DNA from: Leisingera caerulea DSM 24564
GTDB lineage: Bacteria > Pseudomonadota > Alphaproteobacteria > Rhodobacterales > Rhodobacteraceae
DNA length: 64,000 nucleotides
Direction of reading: 5' to 3'
Assembly: GCF_000473325.1 (NCBI RefSeq)
Contig: NZ_AXBI01000020.1
Span: 500,458 to 564,457 of the forward strand
Shown: positions 33,214-41,372 of the stretch, piece after piece
Layout of the letters: each line of letters opens with the position of its first letter
How positions within the stretch are numbered: the stretch's first letter is position 1
Notes under the pieces: generated by a model
Seen by the model: the letters and a program-made list of their open reading frames with translations, nothing else
What the model was told of the DNA's origin: nothing
The model's database searches: none
Program-made: the position numbers and the translations under genes

Positions 33214-34270
33214 AGACCGCAATCAGAAAATCGTCACCCTTCTGAAAACTCTGATGTCGACCTCGGACGGCCTCAGCCTCATTCGCGACACCCTGCGTTC
33301 CGGCGGGATCAGCACGCTCCAGCAGGTCGAAGCAATGACCTTCCCGGAGGTCACTGATCCAGTGCGCCTGGCCAATGCCGAAGAGGGAGTCCTGATGGAT
33401 ACGGAAACCACAGGGGTCGACACCTCGAAGGACAAGGTCATCCAGCTGGCTATGCGGAAGGTGAAATACGACAGCCAGGGCATTCTGAGCGTTGGCGAGG
33501 TCTTTGACCGGTTCCGCGATCCTGGGATGCCGATCCCGGCCGAGGTGACCCGGATCACCCGGATCACGGATGAGGATGTGAAGGGGCACACGATTGACGA
33601 CGGCGAAGTCCGGGCCTTCCTCGGGAGTGCGAAAAAGGTAATCTGCCATAACGCAGGGTTCGACCGGAAGATGGTGGAGCGCAACTTCCCGGACGCCGGC
33701 TTCGACAAGATCGACTTCGATTGCACCTTTGCGCAGGTCGATTGGCTGTCCCGCGGCTGCAACGGCCGCTCGCTTGAGCAGATCGCGCTGCAGGCCGGTT
33801 ATGTCTACGGATCACACAACGCGCTGAACGATATCAACGTGATGCCCTATATCCTGAACCAGGACCATCCTGAGCTGGGCACGCCGTGGTCAGAGTTGCA
33901 TGCGAACAGCAATGCGTCTTCCATCCTGCTGATTGCGGAAAACAGCACGTTTGCTGTGAAGGATCACCTCAAGGAAAACGGATACCGCTGGTCGCCTGAT
34001 GGCCAGGATGCCGCGGGATACGAGAAGTCCTGGTACAAGATCCTCCCGGATGATCCGGAGGTCCTGGCGGAAGAGGCTGACTTCCTGAGGGAAAAGATCT
34101 ACCAGCGCGACGCGTCCCTGCCGGCCTTCCGGATTTCCGGAATGGAGCGCTACTCGGCGCGGCGCCCGGTGACCAAGGAGGTGTTCCGCACCGCCGAGGT
34201 GCGCACCGCGATCGATGTGGTCGCTCAAAAGAGCGTCACGCAGGAGCCGCAGGGCGCCTTTGGGTTCTGA
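33203..34270 (+). CDS. DnaQ-type 3'-5' exonuclease
   Basis: 355 aa from ATG 33203, starting inside the end of the previous gene. DEDDh exonuclease motifs: LMDTETTG (Asp66, Glu68), CHNAGFDRKMVE (Exo II region) and SHNALNDINVM (His and Asp of Exo III). These are as in the epsilon proofreading subunit of DNA polymerase III. An additional 110-residue C-terminal domain of unknown type follows. It would degrade single-stranded DNA 3'-5' with two metal ions. It closes the dot operon at a terminator and may trim transferred strands; that is inference. Confidence 0.85.
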   Translation: MANEDRNQKIVTLLKTLMSTSDGLSLIRDTLRSGGISTLQQVEAMTFPEVTDPVRLANAEEGVLMDTETTGVDTSKDKVIQLAMRKVKYDSQGILSVGEVFDRFRDPGMPIPAEVTRITRITDEDVKGHTIDDGEVRAFLGSAKKVICHNAGFDRKMVERNFPDAGFDKIDFDCTFAQVDWLSRGCNGRSLEQIALQAGYVYGSHNALNDINVMPYILNQDHPELGTPWSELHANSNASSILLIAENSTFAVKDHLKENGYRWSPDGQDAAGYEKSWYKILPDDPEVLAEEADFLREKIYQRDASLPAFRISGMERYSARRPVTKEVFRTAEVRTAIDVVAQKSVTQEPQGAFGF

Positions 34271-34298
34271 TTGGGGTTCGGTCCCGCACAATGAAGCA

Positions 34299-34322
34299 GG
34301 CCCGCCGATGGCGGGCCTTTTT
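34299..34322 (+). terminator. Rho-independent terminator of the dot operon
   Basis: GGCCCGCC (34299-34306) and GGCGGGCC (34310-34317) with TTTTT following. Confidence 0.88.
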
Positions 34323-34340
34323 CGTATGCAGCTTGCGGGG

Positions 34341-35297
34341 TTAGCGCAGGAGGGTAAGCTCCTGGACCAGGTGCTCGAGTTCACCGCCGAGCTTTGCTGA
34401 AACGGTCAGCCCGTTGGGCAGCTTCAAGGTCCTGGATACCGTATTCTCGAGCTTGAGGCTTGCATCGACCATCTTCTGGTGGAACCCGCCTGAGCCCTTT
34501 TCCTTGCTGTACCAAAGGCATGCAAGTTCATGCTCATCAATGACCTCGGCGTTCTTGATCTGCTGCAGGACCGGCTTAACGAAGAGTTCGGGATGCGTGT
34601 CGAACCCCAGCTTTTCGAGGTAGATCAGCACCGCGGCGAAACCGGGCAGGCTGACGGCGCGCGAGAAGCTTGCGACCTGGGTCTCATCCGGCCCCGGCTT
34701 GTGGAAATGGCTGACGGAAGTCACCTTGGCCATTGCGAGGAGATTGTCTACGCCCATCCCGAACACCATGCTGCCAAGATCCATGCTCAGCTTGTCCAGC
34801 CAGGTCTCGAATTCCTGGGTGCTGATCAGGCGCCGTTCGGACAGGATCTTCGCCCTGGCCTTCGCCTTCGCGGTTACGGGGCGAGGCTTGAGATTGTTCA
34901 GACCCTTCCAGATTTCCTGAAGTGCCCGCTGTTCGACATGGTCGCCGGATACGGCCTGCGGGGCAGCCGGTACAGGCGCAGGGGACGGTGCGGGCGCAGG
35001 GGCCGGCTGAGCATTCTGGGCCATCGAGGAGAGTAAGTGGCTCATGCGGCCCCAGCTCTGCTCGCCATGGATCTTGGCGATAATCTCCAGGCTCTGGCTG
35101 TGGGATACGATGTAGGACGGTGCAAGTGCGGTGCGCAGGCGCTTCGCCTGGGCTTTGGCAACGTCGGAGGAGGCCGGGAAACCGGCATTCAGTGCATTCA
35201 TGATTCTACCATTGAGGGTCGTATCGTATCTGGGGTTCGGTCCATTACCGCCACGAAGACCCTTGGATAGAAGGATATCATGAACGTTAGGATGCAC
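34341..35297 (-). CDS. Hypothetical protein with glyoxalase-superfamily-like N-terminal helical motif
   Basis: Up to 318 aa from GTG 35297; ATG 35201 is an alternative start. Residues about 45-90 include a helix-turn resembling the short domain found in glyoxalase-related proteins: AKRLRTALA, then SHSQSLEIIAKIHGEQSWGRM. A Pro/Ala linker (AQPAPAPAPSPAPVPAAPQ) separates it from a C-terminal helical domain with EFETWLDKLSMDLG. No catalytic motif seen. Convergent with the DnaQ-like gene. Its role is unknown. Confidence 0.5.
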   Translation of the reverse strand: MHPNVHDILLSKGLRGGNGPNPRYDTTLNGRIMNALNAGFPASSDVAKAQAKRLRTALAPSYIVSHSQSLEIIAKIHGEQSWGRMSHLLSSMAQNAQPAPAPAPSPAPVPAAPQAVSGDHVEQRALQEIWKGLNNLKPRPVTAKAKARAKILSERRLISTQEFETWLDKLSMDLGSMVFGMGVDNLLAMAKVTSVSHFHKPGPDETQVASFSRAVSLPGFAAVLIYLEKLGFDTHPELFVKPVLQQIKNAEVIDEHELACLWYSKEKGSGGFHQKMVDASLKLENTVSRTLKLPNGLTVSAKLGGELEHLVQELTLLR

Positions 35298-35426
35298 ATG
35301 TTCTTCTTGGGAAAATCCCGGACCGGAACGGCCATGTGCAGCACAATGACCTCATAACCCGGATTATTCTAAGATGCAACCTGAAAGGTAGGAACGGGTC
35401 ATGCGGCCTCAGGGGCCGCATACCGG

Positions 35427-35960
35427 TCAGGCCGCTGCAGGCGGACAGGGCGCGCGCATCGGACCGTCGTCCATAGCGATGTCACGGCCGGGCCCCTTGA
35501 GGAAGAACCAGCGCGCCATGAGCGCGGCCTCTGCCATACCGTGGTTCTTCTTGACCCGCAGAATTTTTTCGTGCTCTGGCCAGAGCTCGCGCGCGTAGGC
35601 CCGGGAGGCCTCCTTCACCTTGTCATCAGAAAGACCGCCGAGGCGGGATGCAGATTTCCATTCCGGAGGGGTGACCATGATGAGCGGCTTGTGATGGGCA
35701 GACACGGTTCCGAGGATCGAGCCCACGCACAGTCCGAAGGTGAACATCGAACTCACCCCTTGGTTGGTTCTGGCGCCAACCTCCTCCACGATCACCTGGT
35801 CGCTGTCCGCGATCACCTCGGCAATATGCATGGGGCAGGGGCGAAGGAGGCGGCCGGATCCCAGCGTCGTAACCGTGCCGATTTCAACGGTCCAGGGCGT
35901 AGCGGTATCAAACCGCGCCCAGCTTGCCTCACGGCCGGGGTCGAAGGTGGTAATCCGCAT
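35427..35960 (-). CDS. RuvC-like Holliday-junction-resolvase-superfamily nuclease
   Basis: 177 aa. RNase H/RuvC-type acidic residues: Asp7 in the first strand (ITTFDPG), Glu59-Glu60 (QVIVEEVG) and Glu near the C-terminal helix (GMAEAALMARW). The GARTNQGVSSMFTFGLCVG helix matches RuvC-like proteins of phages and mobile elements. It may cleave branched DNA during recombination or conjugation. It is one of four DNA-metabolism proteins in the window (with UvrD-like, YqaJ and DnaQ). Confidence 0.75.
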   Translation of the reverse strand: MRITTFDPGREASWARFDTATPWTVEIGTVTTLGSGRLLRPCPMHIAEVIADSDQVIVEEVGARTNQGVSSMFTFGLCVGSILGTVSAHHKPLIMVTPPEWKSASRLGGLSDDKVKEASRAYARELWPEHEKILRVKKNHGMAEAALMARWFFLKGPGRDIAMDDGPMRAPCPPAAA

Positions 35961-36057
35961 CAGCGCACCGCCTGTGAGGCTGATGGATTGATATTTGCAA
36001 TATGAAGGGGCACCGTAAGGCTCCAGGTTGTCAGTTTTGTCTCCTGCTAACCTATCC

Positions 36058-36079
36058 TGCGAAATGGAAATGCGAAAAA
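36058..36079 (-). promoter_or_regulatory. Two tandem boxes upstream of the RuvC-like gene
   Basis: TGCGAAA (36058-36064) and TGCGAAAAA (36071-36079) are spaced 13 bases apart. On the minus strand these read TTTTTCGCA and TTTCGCA, about 100 bases before ATG 35960. A TATCCACA lies at 36092-36099. Confidence 0.4.
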
Positions 36080-36121
36080 GTTACCTGTTGATATCCACAT
36101 GAATGCAATGCGTCAGACACG

Positions 36122-36147
36122 AAAAAGGCCCGCCGGAACGGCGGGCC
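36122..36147 (-). terminator. Terminator for the 36182 gene
   Basis: GGCCCGCC and GGCGGGCC arms (36127-36134, 36140-36147); on the minus strand TTTTT follows. It lies 35 bases after the stop. Confidence 0.85.
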
Positions 36148-36181
36148 TTGCTCAGAGAACCATGATGGTCAGGCGCTCAGC

Positions 36182-36595
36182 TCAGGTATGAGCGTTCATT
36201 TCACGTATGAGCGACCAGCACATCGGAGTGTAGGGTATGGCCAGGATCACAACCGCGACCAGAGCCGCGATATGGCCGACATGACCGCCACCCGCGAGAA
36301 CCGCCATCGCCACCAGCGCGGCCGGCACGAGAGACGCCAGGAGCGTCAGGCCGTGAGCCGCATACAGGGCGCCGGTCAGGAAGATCATCAGACCGGAGCT
36401 GCGATCGCTGAGGCTTGCGAACATCTTGACGTGGGCAACCACCGCAAGAGCGGCAGTGACAGCGGTCGCAAAGCCCCAGGTGAGCGGGGTCAGGCCGATG
36501 TTGAGGAAGTCGCCCCCATCTGCCGTCGACGATATGAAGCCGACAGCCGTGGCCGATATGAAGGCGATATACAGGAGGCTGTAGATGAAGGTCAT
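36182..36595 (-). CDS. Small four-helix inner-membrane protein
   Basis: 137 aa from ATG 36595 with GGAGAA upstream. Four hydrophobic segments (FIYSLLYIAFISATAVGF, LTWGFATAVTAALAVVAHV, GLMIFLTGALYAAHGLTLLASLV, and a Gly-Ala-Val-rich last helix) predict a polytopic membrane protein with short termini. Its promoter is the best-defined in the window. No family recognised; could be an exclusion-type protein next to dotA/traY, like ExcA in IncI plasmids, but that is only inference from position. Confidence 0.6.
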   Translation of the reverse strand: MTFIYSLLYIAFISATAVGFISSTADGGDFLNIGLTPLTWGFATAVTAALAVVAHVKMFASLSDRSSGLMIFLTGALYAAHGLTLLASLVPAALVAMAVLAGGGHVGHIAALVAVVILAIPYTPMCWSLIREMNAHT

Positions 36596-36621
36596 TGTGG
36601 TTCTCCGTTGCTGATGCACTA

Positions 36622-36650
36622 AATGTAGGTTGCGAAAAACTTTATGTCAA
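36622..36650 (-). promoter_or_regulatory. Classical -35/-10 promoter containing a TTTTCGCA box
   Basis: On the minus strand TTGACA (36650-36645) and TACATT (36627-36622) are separated by exactly 17 bases, and the spacer contains TTTTTCGCA (36639-36631). ATG 36595 is 27 bases downstream. The box thus lies where a repressor would occlude RNA polymerase. Confidence 0.7.
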
Positions 36651-36665
36651 CGAGGCTCTGATAAT

Positions 36666-36673
36666 TTTTCGCA
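36666..36673 (+). promoter_or_regulatory. Inverted second TTTTCGCA box
   Basis: TTTTTCGCA at 36665-36673, inverted relative to the spacer box at 36631-36639 with 25 bases between. The pair could allow looping or cooperative binding. Confidence 0.45.
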
Positions 36674-36743
36674 TCCCCCCAAATTTGAGGGGAGGGCGGA
36701 ACTTGTGAGTTGGCCTGCTGGACCTCCATTATTCCTGGTACAC

Positions 36744-36770
36744 AAAGAAGAAGGGCGCCCGCAGGCGCCC
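36744..36770 (-). terminator. Terminator after dotA
   Basis: GGGCGCC (36753-36759) and GGCGCCC (36764-36770); on the minus strand TTCTTCTTT follows, just after the dotA stop. Confidence 0.75.
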
Positions 36771-36782
36771 CTCTTTATCGTC

Positions 36783-39257
36783 TTAGCCAGAGTCCCCAGG
36801 ACGGCCTGGGCCCCTGATGGACGTCTTGAAGCTGTCGTAGAACCCGCGCACGAAGCCCGGTTTGGCATAGCCGCCAGATGCATCCCGCTCGCCGGTCCCC
36901 TTGGCAGAGAAGCCGTATTTGGCGCCAAGGCGGTGCGCTGCGTTTGCAGGGGTTGCACCTGCCTTATACATGGCACCAGCCGCGCCTGCCGCAGCCATCC
37001 GGACCTGCTTCTCCTCACCGCTGGTGATATTTGCATCCGCACCCATCCAGCGCAGCACGCGTCCGGGGAATTCGGAAACCAGCGAGAAGCTGCGTTCCAG
37101 CAGGGTCATGTAGAGGACCGTGATCAGGACGCCGAAGCAGAGGATTGCGCCGAACTCGACGAACGGCCCGCTGCCCATGATCCCGGAGATGGCCTGGTTG
37201 ATGCCGAGATCGATCAGAGCCGAGGTGATCCGGAAGATCGACATGCCGATCAGGAAGCCAAAGACCATCAGGACCGGGGTCATCAGGAGGGAGAGAAGCA
37301 TCAGCCATCCCATCCGTCCGGCTTCGCCGGAAACACCTTCCCCGTCCATTCTCATGTGGCCCAGGGCCCAGAGGTTGACGGCAATCACAGCCTCGATGAT
37401 CAGGAGGAAGTAACCGCTCACCGCCAGAACCCAGAAGAAGAAGGGCATGATGGGGAGAATGAACGACAGGGTCGCACCCGCGGCCAGCAGGATCCCGATG
37501 AAGGGTGTCATCACCGTTGCCACCGAACCGCCGGTGAACAGACCGCCGATGAAAGCCACACCGATCAGAACCGCAGACAGGTTGATCAGCGCATTGCCAA
37601 GCTTCGTCAGGCCGATCATCGGATCCGCAGCCCATTGGCCAGGCGAAGTCATTTCAAGAATGGTTTCCATCACCCAGGTGCGCCAATACGAGTAGCCGGG
37701 GATCTTGGAAAGGAAGTTTCCGCCATCGACATTCTTGTTCAATTCGCCCAGATGATCTGTCGACATCGGGAAGCCCAGGGCAGCAAGGCCCGCGGTGGAG
37801 TTGGAGTAGGATTCCATCATCCGCGCCATCCACAGGGAGGCTTCTTCCTCGGTGGCAAAACCCGCCGCATATGCGCGGTCGGTCTCATCGATGAACCACC
37901 CGGTCTCGCCGCCGGAAGCGATGTACAGATCCCGCGCGCCGTCACCGACGATACGGATGTAATTGCCCTCGCTTGCCGTGGCTTTTGCATAGGTGAGCGA
38001 TGCCAGCTCATTGTTGAGCTGGGCCAGCATCATGTACCAGGAGCCGGCGCCGATCCAGCCTTCGCCGTAGCATTTGACACTGTCGTTATCGACGGATGGA
38101 TTGGAGATGTCTGCCGGAGCGTTCTCCGAGCAGGTACCTTTGATCCGGTTGAGGAGCGCATCCCGGGACGCCTGGCCCTGGCGGTCGGTGCCGACGGCCA
38201 ATGTGGTCAGAGCATCGATCTCGTTTTCCAGATTGGCATTGGCACGCTGCCAGGCCGAAATGATCCCGCTGGAGATGTCCGGGATGGGCGCGCCATTGTC
38301 CATTGCCGCGGGAAGGATGTTGTTGGCAATGTTCGCCAGATCAGTCTCCAACATTTGCATGGAGCCCTGGTGAGCGGCAATGAACCGCGACTGAATGCCA
38401 GCACGCGCACTTTCCGGAATGCCGTTGATTGAGGCGCCGTCCGAAATGCTGGTGATGTAGCGGGGCAGTTCGGGCGTCGACGATGAGCCGCAAAGACCCA
38501 TGTGGGAAAGCGAGCCATCAGCCGCCTGCACCGCAGACATTCTGGTCGTGCGGGTGCCGTCCGGGCTTGGGATGACGCGGGTGGTAATGCCCACACCGGC
38601 GGCGCCGCCCGTTGCGGTGGCAAACTGCTGATTGACGATCGCCTGGCAGGCCGCGTTGTTGAACAGGGTTGCTACGATCTTCGGATCGATCTGCGGCGGA
38701 TCCGCGGTGATCGGGGCTTCCCCGCTGATCACCAGTTCTGCCGAAGCGCCCCAGATGGCGGAAGCAATATTGGTGGATCCGCGGACGATATAGGCGACAC
38801 CGTTCTGAGCCAGGTTATAGCCGTTCAAGGTCGGGACCATGAGGCCGACGGCAAAGATTACGCGAAGGGGCGCCCAGAGCGAGGACCACCTCTGGCCAAG
38901 TACCGAACCCTCGTGGGCTGACTGCATGATCCCGATCGTGACATTCCAGAAGAACAGAATGCCGCCGACAACCAGCATGATGATGTTGAAGTATCCGATG
39001 ATCTCGGAGAACACCGTCTTGGTCGTCGAGCCGTTTGCCGCGGGGAACAGCGGGCCGAAGAGCTGGTTCAGAAAGATCGAGGTATAGGCATCGCCGTGCT
39101 GGGTGCCAAACAGCGCGGCCGTCTCCAGAACGCTGGGCGTATCAGCCGCCGCGGCGCCCTGTGCCAGCACCAGCATGATAAGGCTCGAAAGCCCCAGCAT
39201 GCCTAGCACATGTTTCCATCCCGGCATGAGGGCGGGACTCCCCTTGGTTGGTATCAT
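36783..39257 (-). CDS. dotA: DotA/TraY-type polytopic inner-membrane protein
   Basis: 824 aa from ATG 39257 (an ATG at 39272 is 5 codons upstream but poorly spaced from its GGAAG). N-terminal signal-like helix, then a helix around IIGYFNIIMLVVGGILFFW, a very large loop (residues about 130-530) rich in Gly, Ser and Asn with several cysteines, and five or more hydrophobic helices from about 560 (VLIGVAFIGGLF, LLAAGATLSFILPIMPFFFW, LLIIEAVIAVNL, MLLSLLMTPVLMVFGFLIGM, LCFGVLITVLYMTL). This is the DotA/TraY plan. DotA is essential for the channel. It is a single gene with its own terminator, downstream of pilS. Confidence 0.88.
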   Translation of the reverse strand: MIPTKGSPALMPGWKHVLGMLGLSSLIMLVLAQGAAAADTPSVLETAALFGTQHGDAYTSIFLNQLFGPLFPAANGSTTKTVFSEIIGYFNIIMLVVGGILFFWNVTIGIMQSAHEGSVLGQRWSSLWAPLRVIFAVGLMVPTLNGYNLAQNGVAYIVRGSTNIASAIWGASAELVISGEAPITADPPQIDPKIVATLFNNAACQAIVNQQFATATGGAAGVGITTRVIPSPDGTRTTRMSAVQAADGSLSHMGLCGSSSTPELPRYITSISDGASINGIPESARAGIQSRFIAAHQGSMQMLETDLANIANNILPAAMDNGAPIPDISSGIISAWQRANANLENEIDALTTLAVGTDRQGQASRDALLNRIKGTCSENAPADISNPSVDNDSVKCYGEGWIGAGSWYMMLAQLNNELASLTYAKATASEGNYIRIVGDGARDLYIASGGETGWFIDETDRAYAAGFATEEEASLWMARMMESYSNSTAGLAALGFPMSTDHLGELNKNVDGGNFLSKIPGYSYWRTWVMETILEMTSPGQWAADPMIGLTKLGNALINLSAVLIGVAFIGGLFTGGSVATVMTPFIGILLAAGATLSFILPIMPFFFWVLAVSGYFLLIIEAVIAVNLWALGHMRMDGEGVSGEAGRMGWLMLLSLLMTPVLMVFGFLIGMSIFRITSALIDLGINQAISGIMGSGPFVEFGAILCFGVLITVLYMTLLERSFSLVSEFPGRVLRWMGADANITSGEEKQVRMAAAGAAGAMYKAGATPANAAHRLGAKYGFSAKGTGERDASGGYAKPGFVRGFYDSFKTSIRGPGRPGDSG

Positions 39258-39320
39258 GGTATTGGACCTCATCTTCCGGACGTTTCGCGCCGATAATTCC
39301 GGATTCTCCGGATGGACATC

Positions 39321-39328
39321 TGCGAAAA
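39321..39328 (-). promoter_or_regulatory. TTTTCGCA box upstream of dotA
   Basis: On the minus strand TTTTCGCA lies 64 bases before ATG 39257. No convincing -10 follows at the usual distance. Confidence 0.4.
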
Positions 39329-39420
39329 TTGTAATTGCGAGGCGGGAAAGAACCGATAGCTATGTCCCGCTCCCAGTCGGGCGGGGCAGTAATTTTGTGG
39401 ACAAGGCCCCCCGCAAAAAC

Positions 39421-39453
39421 AAAAACCCCGCCGAAGCGGGGTTTCTTTTTCGC
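39421..39453 (-). terminator. Terminator after pilS with TTTTCGCA box
   Basis: On the minus strand, after the pilS stop, TGCGAAAAA (39453-39445) is directly followed by GAAA-CCCCGC-TTCG-GCGGGG and TTTTTGTTTTT. Box and terminator are adjacent, as at 18030. Confidence 0.8.
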
Positions 39454-39464
39454 ATAGCGTCCGC

Positions 39465-39938
39465 TTAGCGGGTGAAGGTGATGTCCAGCACGCCGGTGGT
39501 GCAATCGGACGCGGTGCCCGCACCATCGACGCCGGCAACGCTGCGCGGACCGAAGTCTTCCAGCTTCATGCGCTCACAGACGGAGCGGTTCAGGTTGGAC
39601 ATGGTGATGGTGAAGGTCTGGCCATTGCCGGTCGCGGTGACATCGTCGAACATGCGGTCCGGCATGCCGGATGCGATCTGGAACTGCGAGCCAACCATCG
39701 AGCCGCTGTTGTCGGCGTCGGCGGTCACAGCGGAGAAATCGGGATCCAGGCGGTACTGGGAGTGGATTTCGCTGGAGATCGCGATGGCGGTGCGGGTGTT
39801 GTCGGCGACGGTGGTGGAGTTGGTCACCTGGAAGTACATGTACATCACGCCGGCCAGGCCGCCCAGGACGACGATCACGCCGAGTGAGATCTGGAAAAGG
39901 TCATAGCCGCGTTTGCGCAGGGTGTTCAGTTTCTTCAT
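39465..39938 (-). CDS. pilS: PilS-type major pilin of the type IVb thin pilus
   Basis: 157 aa. Short basic leader ending in KRG, cleaved before YDLFQISLGVIVVLGGLAGV, a hydrophobic helix typical of type IV prepilins. The mature +5 residue is Gln where most type IV pilins have Glu. A C-terminal cysteine pair (VCERM and SDCTTG) matches the disulfide loop of type IVb pilins. Assembled by PilQ/PilR and processed by PilU. Separate from the pilL-R operon by 354 bases, with its own upstream region. Confidence 0.8.
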   Translation of the reverse strand: MKKLNTLRKRGYDLFQISLGVIVVLGGLAGVMYMYFQVTNSTTVADNTRTAIAISSEIHSQYRLDPDFSAVTADADNSGSMVGSQFQIASGMPDRMFDDVTATGNGQTFTITMSNLNRSVCERMKLEDFGPRSVAGVDGAGTASDCTTGVLDITFTR

Positions 39939-40053
39939 GGTCGTGTTCCCGTTTCAATCCTTAGGAGCGTGGTGGCACGCGAGGGCGCCTGGTGGTTCGG
40001 ACAAGCAGCGCAGGAAGCGCAGCCGCAAGAATATTATCCTCCCAATTGATGTA

Positions 40054-40061
40054 TTTTCGCA
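40054..40061 (+). promoter_or_regulatory. TTTTCGCA box upstream of pilS
   Basis: Reads TGCGAAAA in the pilS direction; a TTGCGA overlapping it is 18 bases from a GATAAT, which could make it part of a -35. Confidence 0.4.
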
Positions 40062-40091
40062 AACCGCATTCCGCTAGTGAATGGTCCAAAA

Positions 40092-40100
40092 TGTGGATAA
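40092..40100 (-). promoter_or_regulatory. DnaA-box match near pilS
   Basis: TGTGGATAA is the reverse complement of TTATCCACA, the consensus DnaA box. It lies 31 bases from the TTTTCGCA box. Confidence 0.4.
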
Positions 40101-40232
40101 ACTCGTCCTTCAGCCTCGCGGGACGCCTGAAAATGCGGAGAACTCCCCCTCCAGGAATCTGGGCACTTTCTTCTCGCTTCGGGCAATGTATTTCCAGCGC
40201 TGAGTAATCCGCAGAAAAGGGCTGCGCATAAT

Positions 40233-40262
40233 GTGAAAAGGGCCCCGTTTCCGGGGCCCTAA
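40233..40262 (-). terminator. Terminator after pilR
   Basis: GGGCCCC and GGGGCCC arms (40240-40246, 40253-40259); on the minus strand TTTTC follows. Confidence 0.85.
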
Positions 40263-40292
40263 CCTGAGACAGAACTGTGACTGGCGGGAAAA

Positions 40293-41372
40293 TCAGCGCA
40301 AAGATGTCGTGATCTGCCCTTGCAGCGCAAAAACGCCCGCGACGATGCCCAGCAGGGTGCCGGCGACAGCCAGCATGGCCAGGTTCCGGACCATCCCCAT
40401 GGATGAGGTGATGTTCTTCTGGGATTGATCGATCCAGCCCTTTGACAGCTTGGAGAGCTGGGCGGAGAGATCCTGAGTTTCAGCGTAGATCTTGATGTTC
40501 AAGTTCATTTTACGGTCCGGCCATCCGGTTCCGGCCCGGTGAAGGGCGGCGCCGAAGTTGTTGCCGTTGAGCAGCTGGTTCCGGATCCTGAGAATCCGGT
40601 AGGCCACGTAGGGCGACGCCGAAGGCCGCAGCCGGTCCAGCGCCTGCGAGGCGGGCATGCCGCCTTGGATCAGCATTGACATCGACATCAGGAATGAAAT
40701 GCCGGTGTACATCCGGTATGTCGAATAGAGCGGAAACTTGTCCGCGATGATGCGGCCGCCCCCGACCCAGCGCGGAAAGGAGAAAACGATCAGCGACAGG
40801 GTCGTCACCAGGAACAAGACCGTTGGGGTGATGTAGTTCATCGCGAAGGTGTTGATGAACCGCAGGAAGGCGGAAGGTCCGTACCACTTCTCGATGGGGT
40901 GCATCTCAGCGATCGTGGGAACCACTTCACTGCCGAAATACGTCATGATGCCAAAGAGCACAGCAATCAGAACGAGCGGATATGCAGATCCAACAAGAAT
41001 GGTGGATTTGATTTTTCGCTTTTTCTCCAGCATCTCGAGGTAATCGCGCAGGTTGGCTGCGAAATCGTTCGAGTTCTCAATCGCCTCCAGCACCATGATG
41101 TCTTCCTGCGGAGCCCAGGGCTTCATCGCCTGGCCGAGAGAGGAGCCGTTCTTTTTGCTCTGGATGATGTCATGCAGGATGATCGCCAGGGTCTCTTTTG
41201 GCTTTTTGCCTTCCTCGCTGGCTGTCTCCCACGCCATCTGGATCGCGTCGGTCTGGTTCATGCCCGTTTCGATCAGTGCGATCAATTGGTCATAAAAACC
41301 CGTGCGCTGGCTGTAGCTGAAGAGAAGTTTCGCCAGCTTCTTCTCGATCTTTGAGGGCTTGTGAGGCTTCAT
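40293..41372 (-). CDS. pilR: PilR-type polytopic platform protein (GspF/PilC family)
   Basis: 359 aa. Two T2SSF-like halves: residues about 15-130 with the EAIENSNDFAANLRDYLEMLEKKRK region and a membrane helix (ILVGSAYPLVLIAVLFGIMTYFG), then a second half with SMSMLIQGGMPASQALDRL and a terminal helix (LAMLAVAGTLLGIVAGVFAL). GspF-type proteins form the inner-membrane platform driven by the assembly ATPase. The ATG overlaps the stop of the degenerate ATPase gene by four bases. Confidence 0.9.
   Translation of the reverse strand: MKPHKPSKIEKKLAKLLFSYSQRTGFYDQLIALIETGMNQTDAIQMAWETASEEGKKPKETLAIILHDIIQSKKNGSSLGQAMKPWAPQEDIMVLEAIENSNDFAANLRDYLEMLEKKRKIKSTILVGSAYPLVLIAVLFGIMTYFGSEVVPTIAEMHPIEKWYGPSAFLRFINTFAMNYITPTVLFLVTTLSLIVFSFPRWVGGGRIIADKFPLYSTYRMYTGISFLMSMSMLIQGGMPASQALDRLRPSASPYVAYRILRIRNQLLNGNNFGAALHRAGTGWPDRKMNLNIKIYAETQDLSAQLSKLSKGWIDQSQKNITSSMGMVRNLAMLAVAGTLLGIVAGVFALQGQITTSLR

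Larger units (their letters stand above)
39939..40292. other. 354-base region between pilR and pilS
   Basis: No gene. It contains the TTTTCGCA box at 40054-40061, a perfect DnaA-box TGTGGATAA at 40092-40100, a -10-like GATAAT in the pilS direction (minus strand, about 40038) and the pilR terminator at 40233-40262. Confidence 0.6.

Noticed and set aside
36630-38432. 600-codon plus-strand frame antisense to dotA
   Set aside because: Shadow of the dotA coding frame: His/Arg/Gln-rich composition, no start context, and no family motif.
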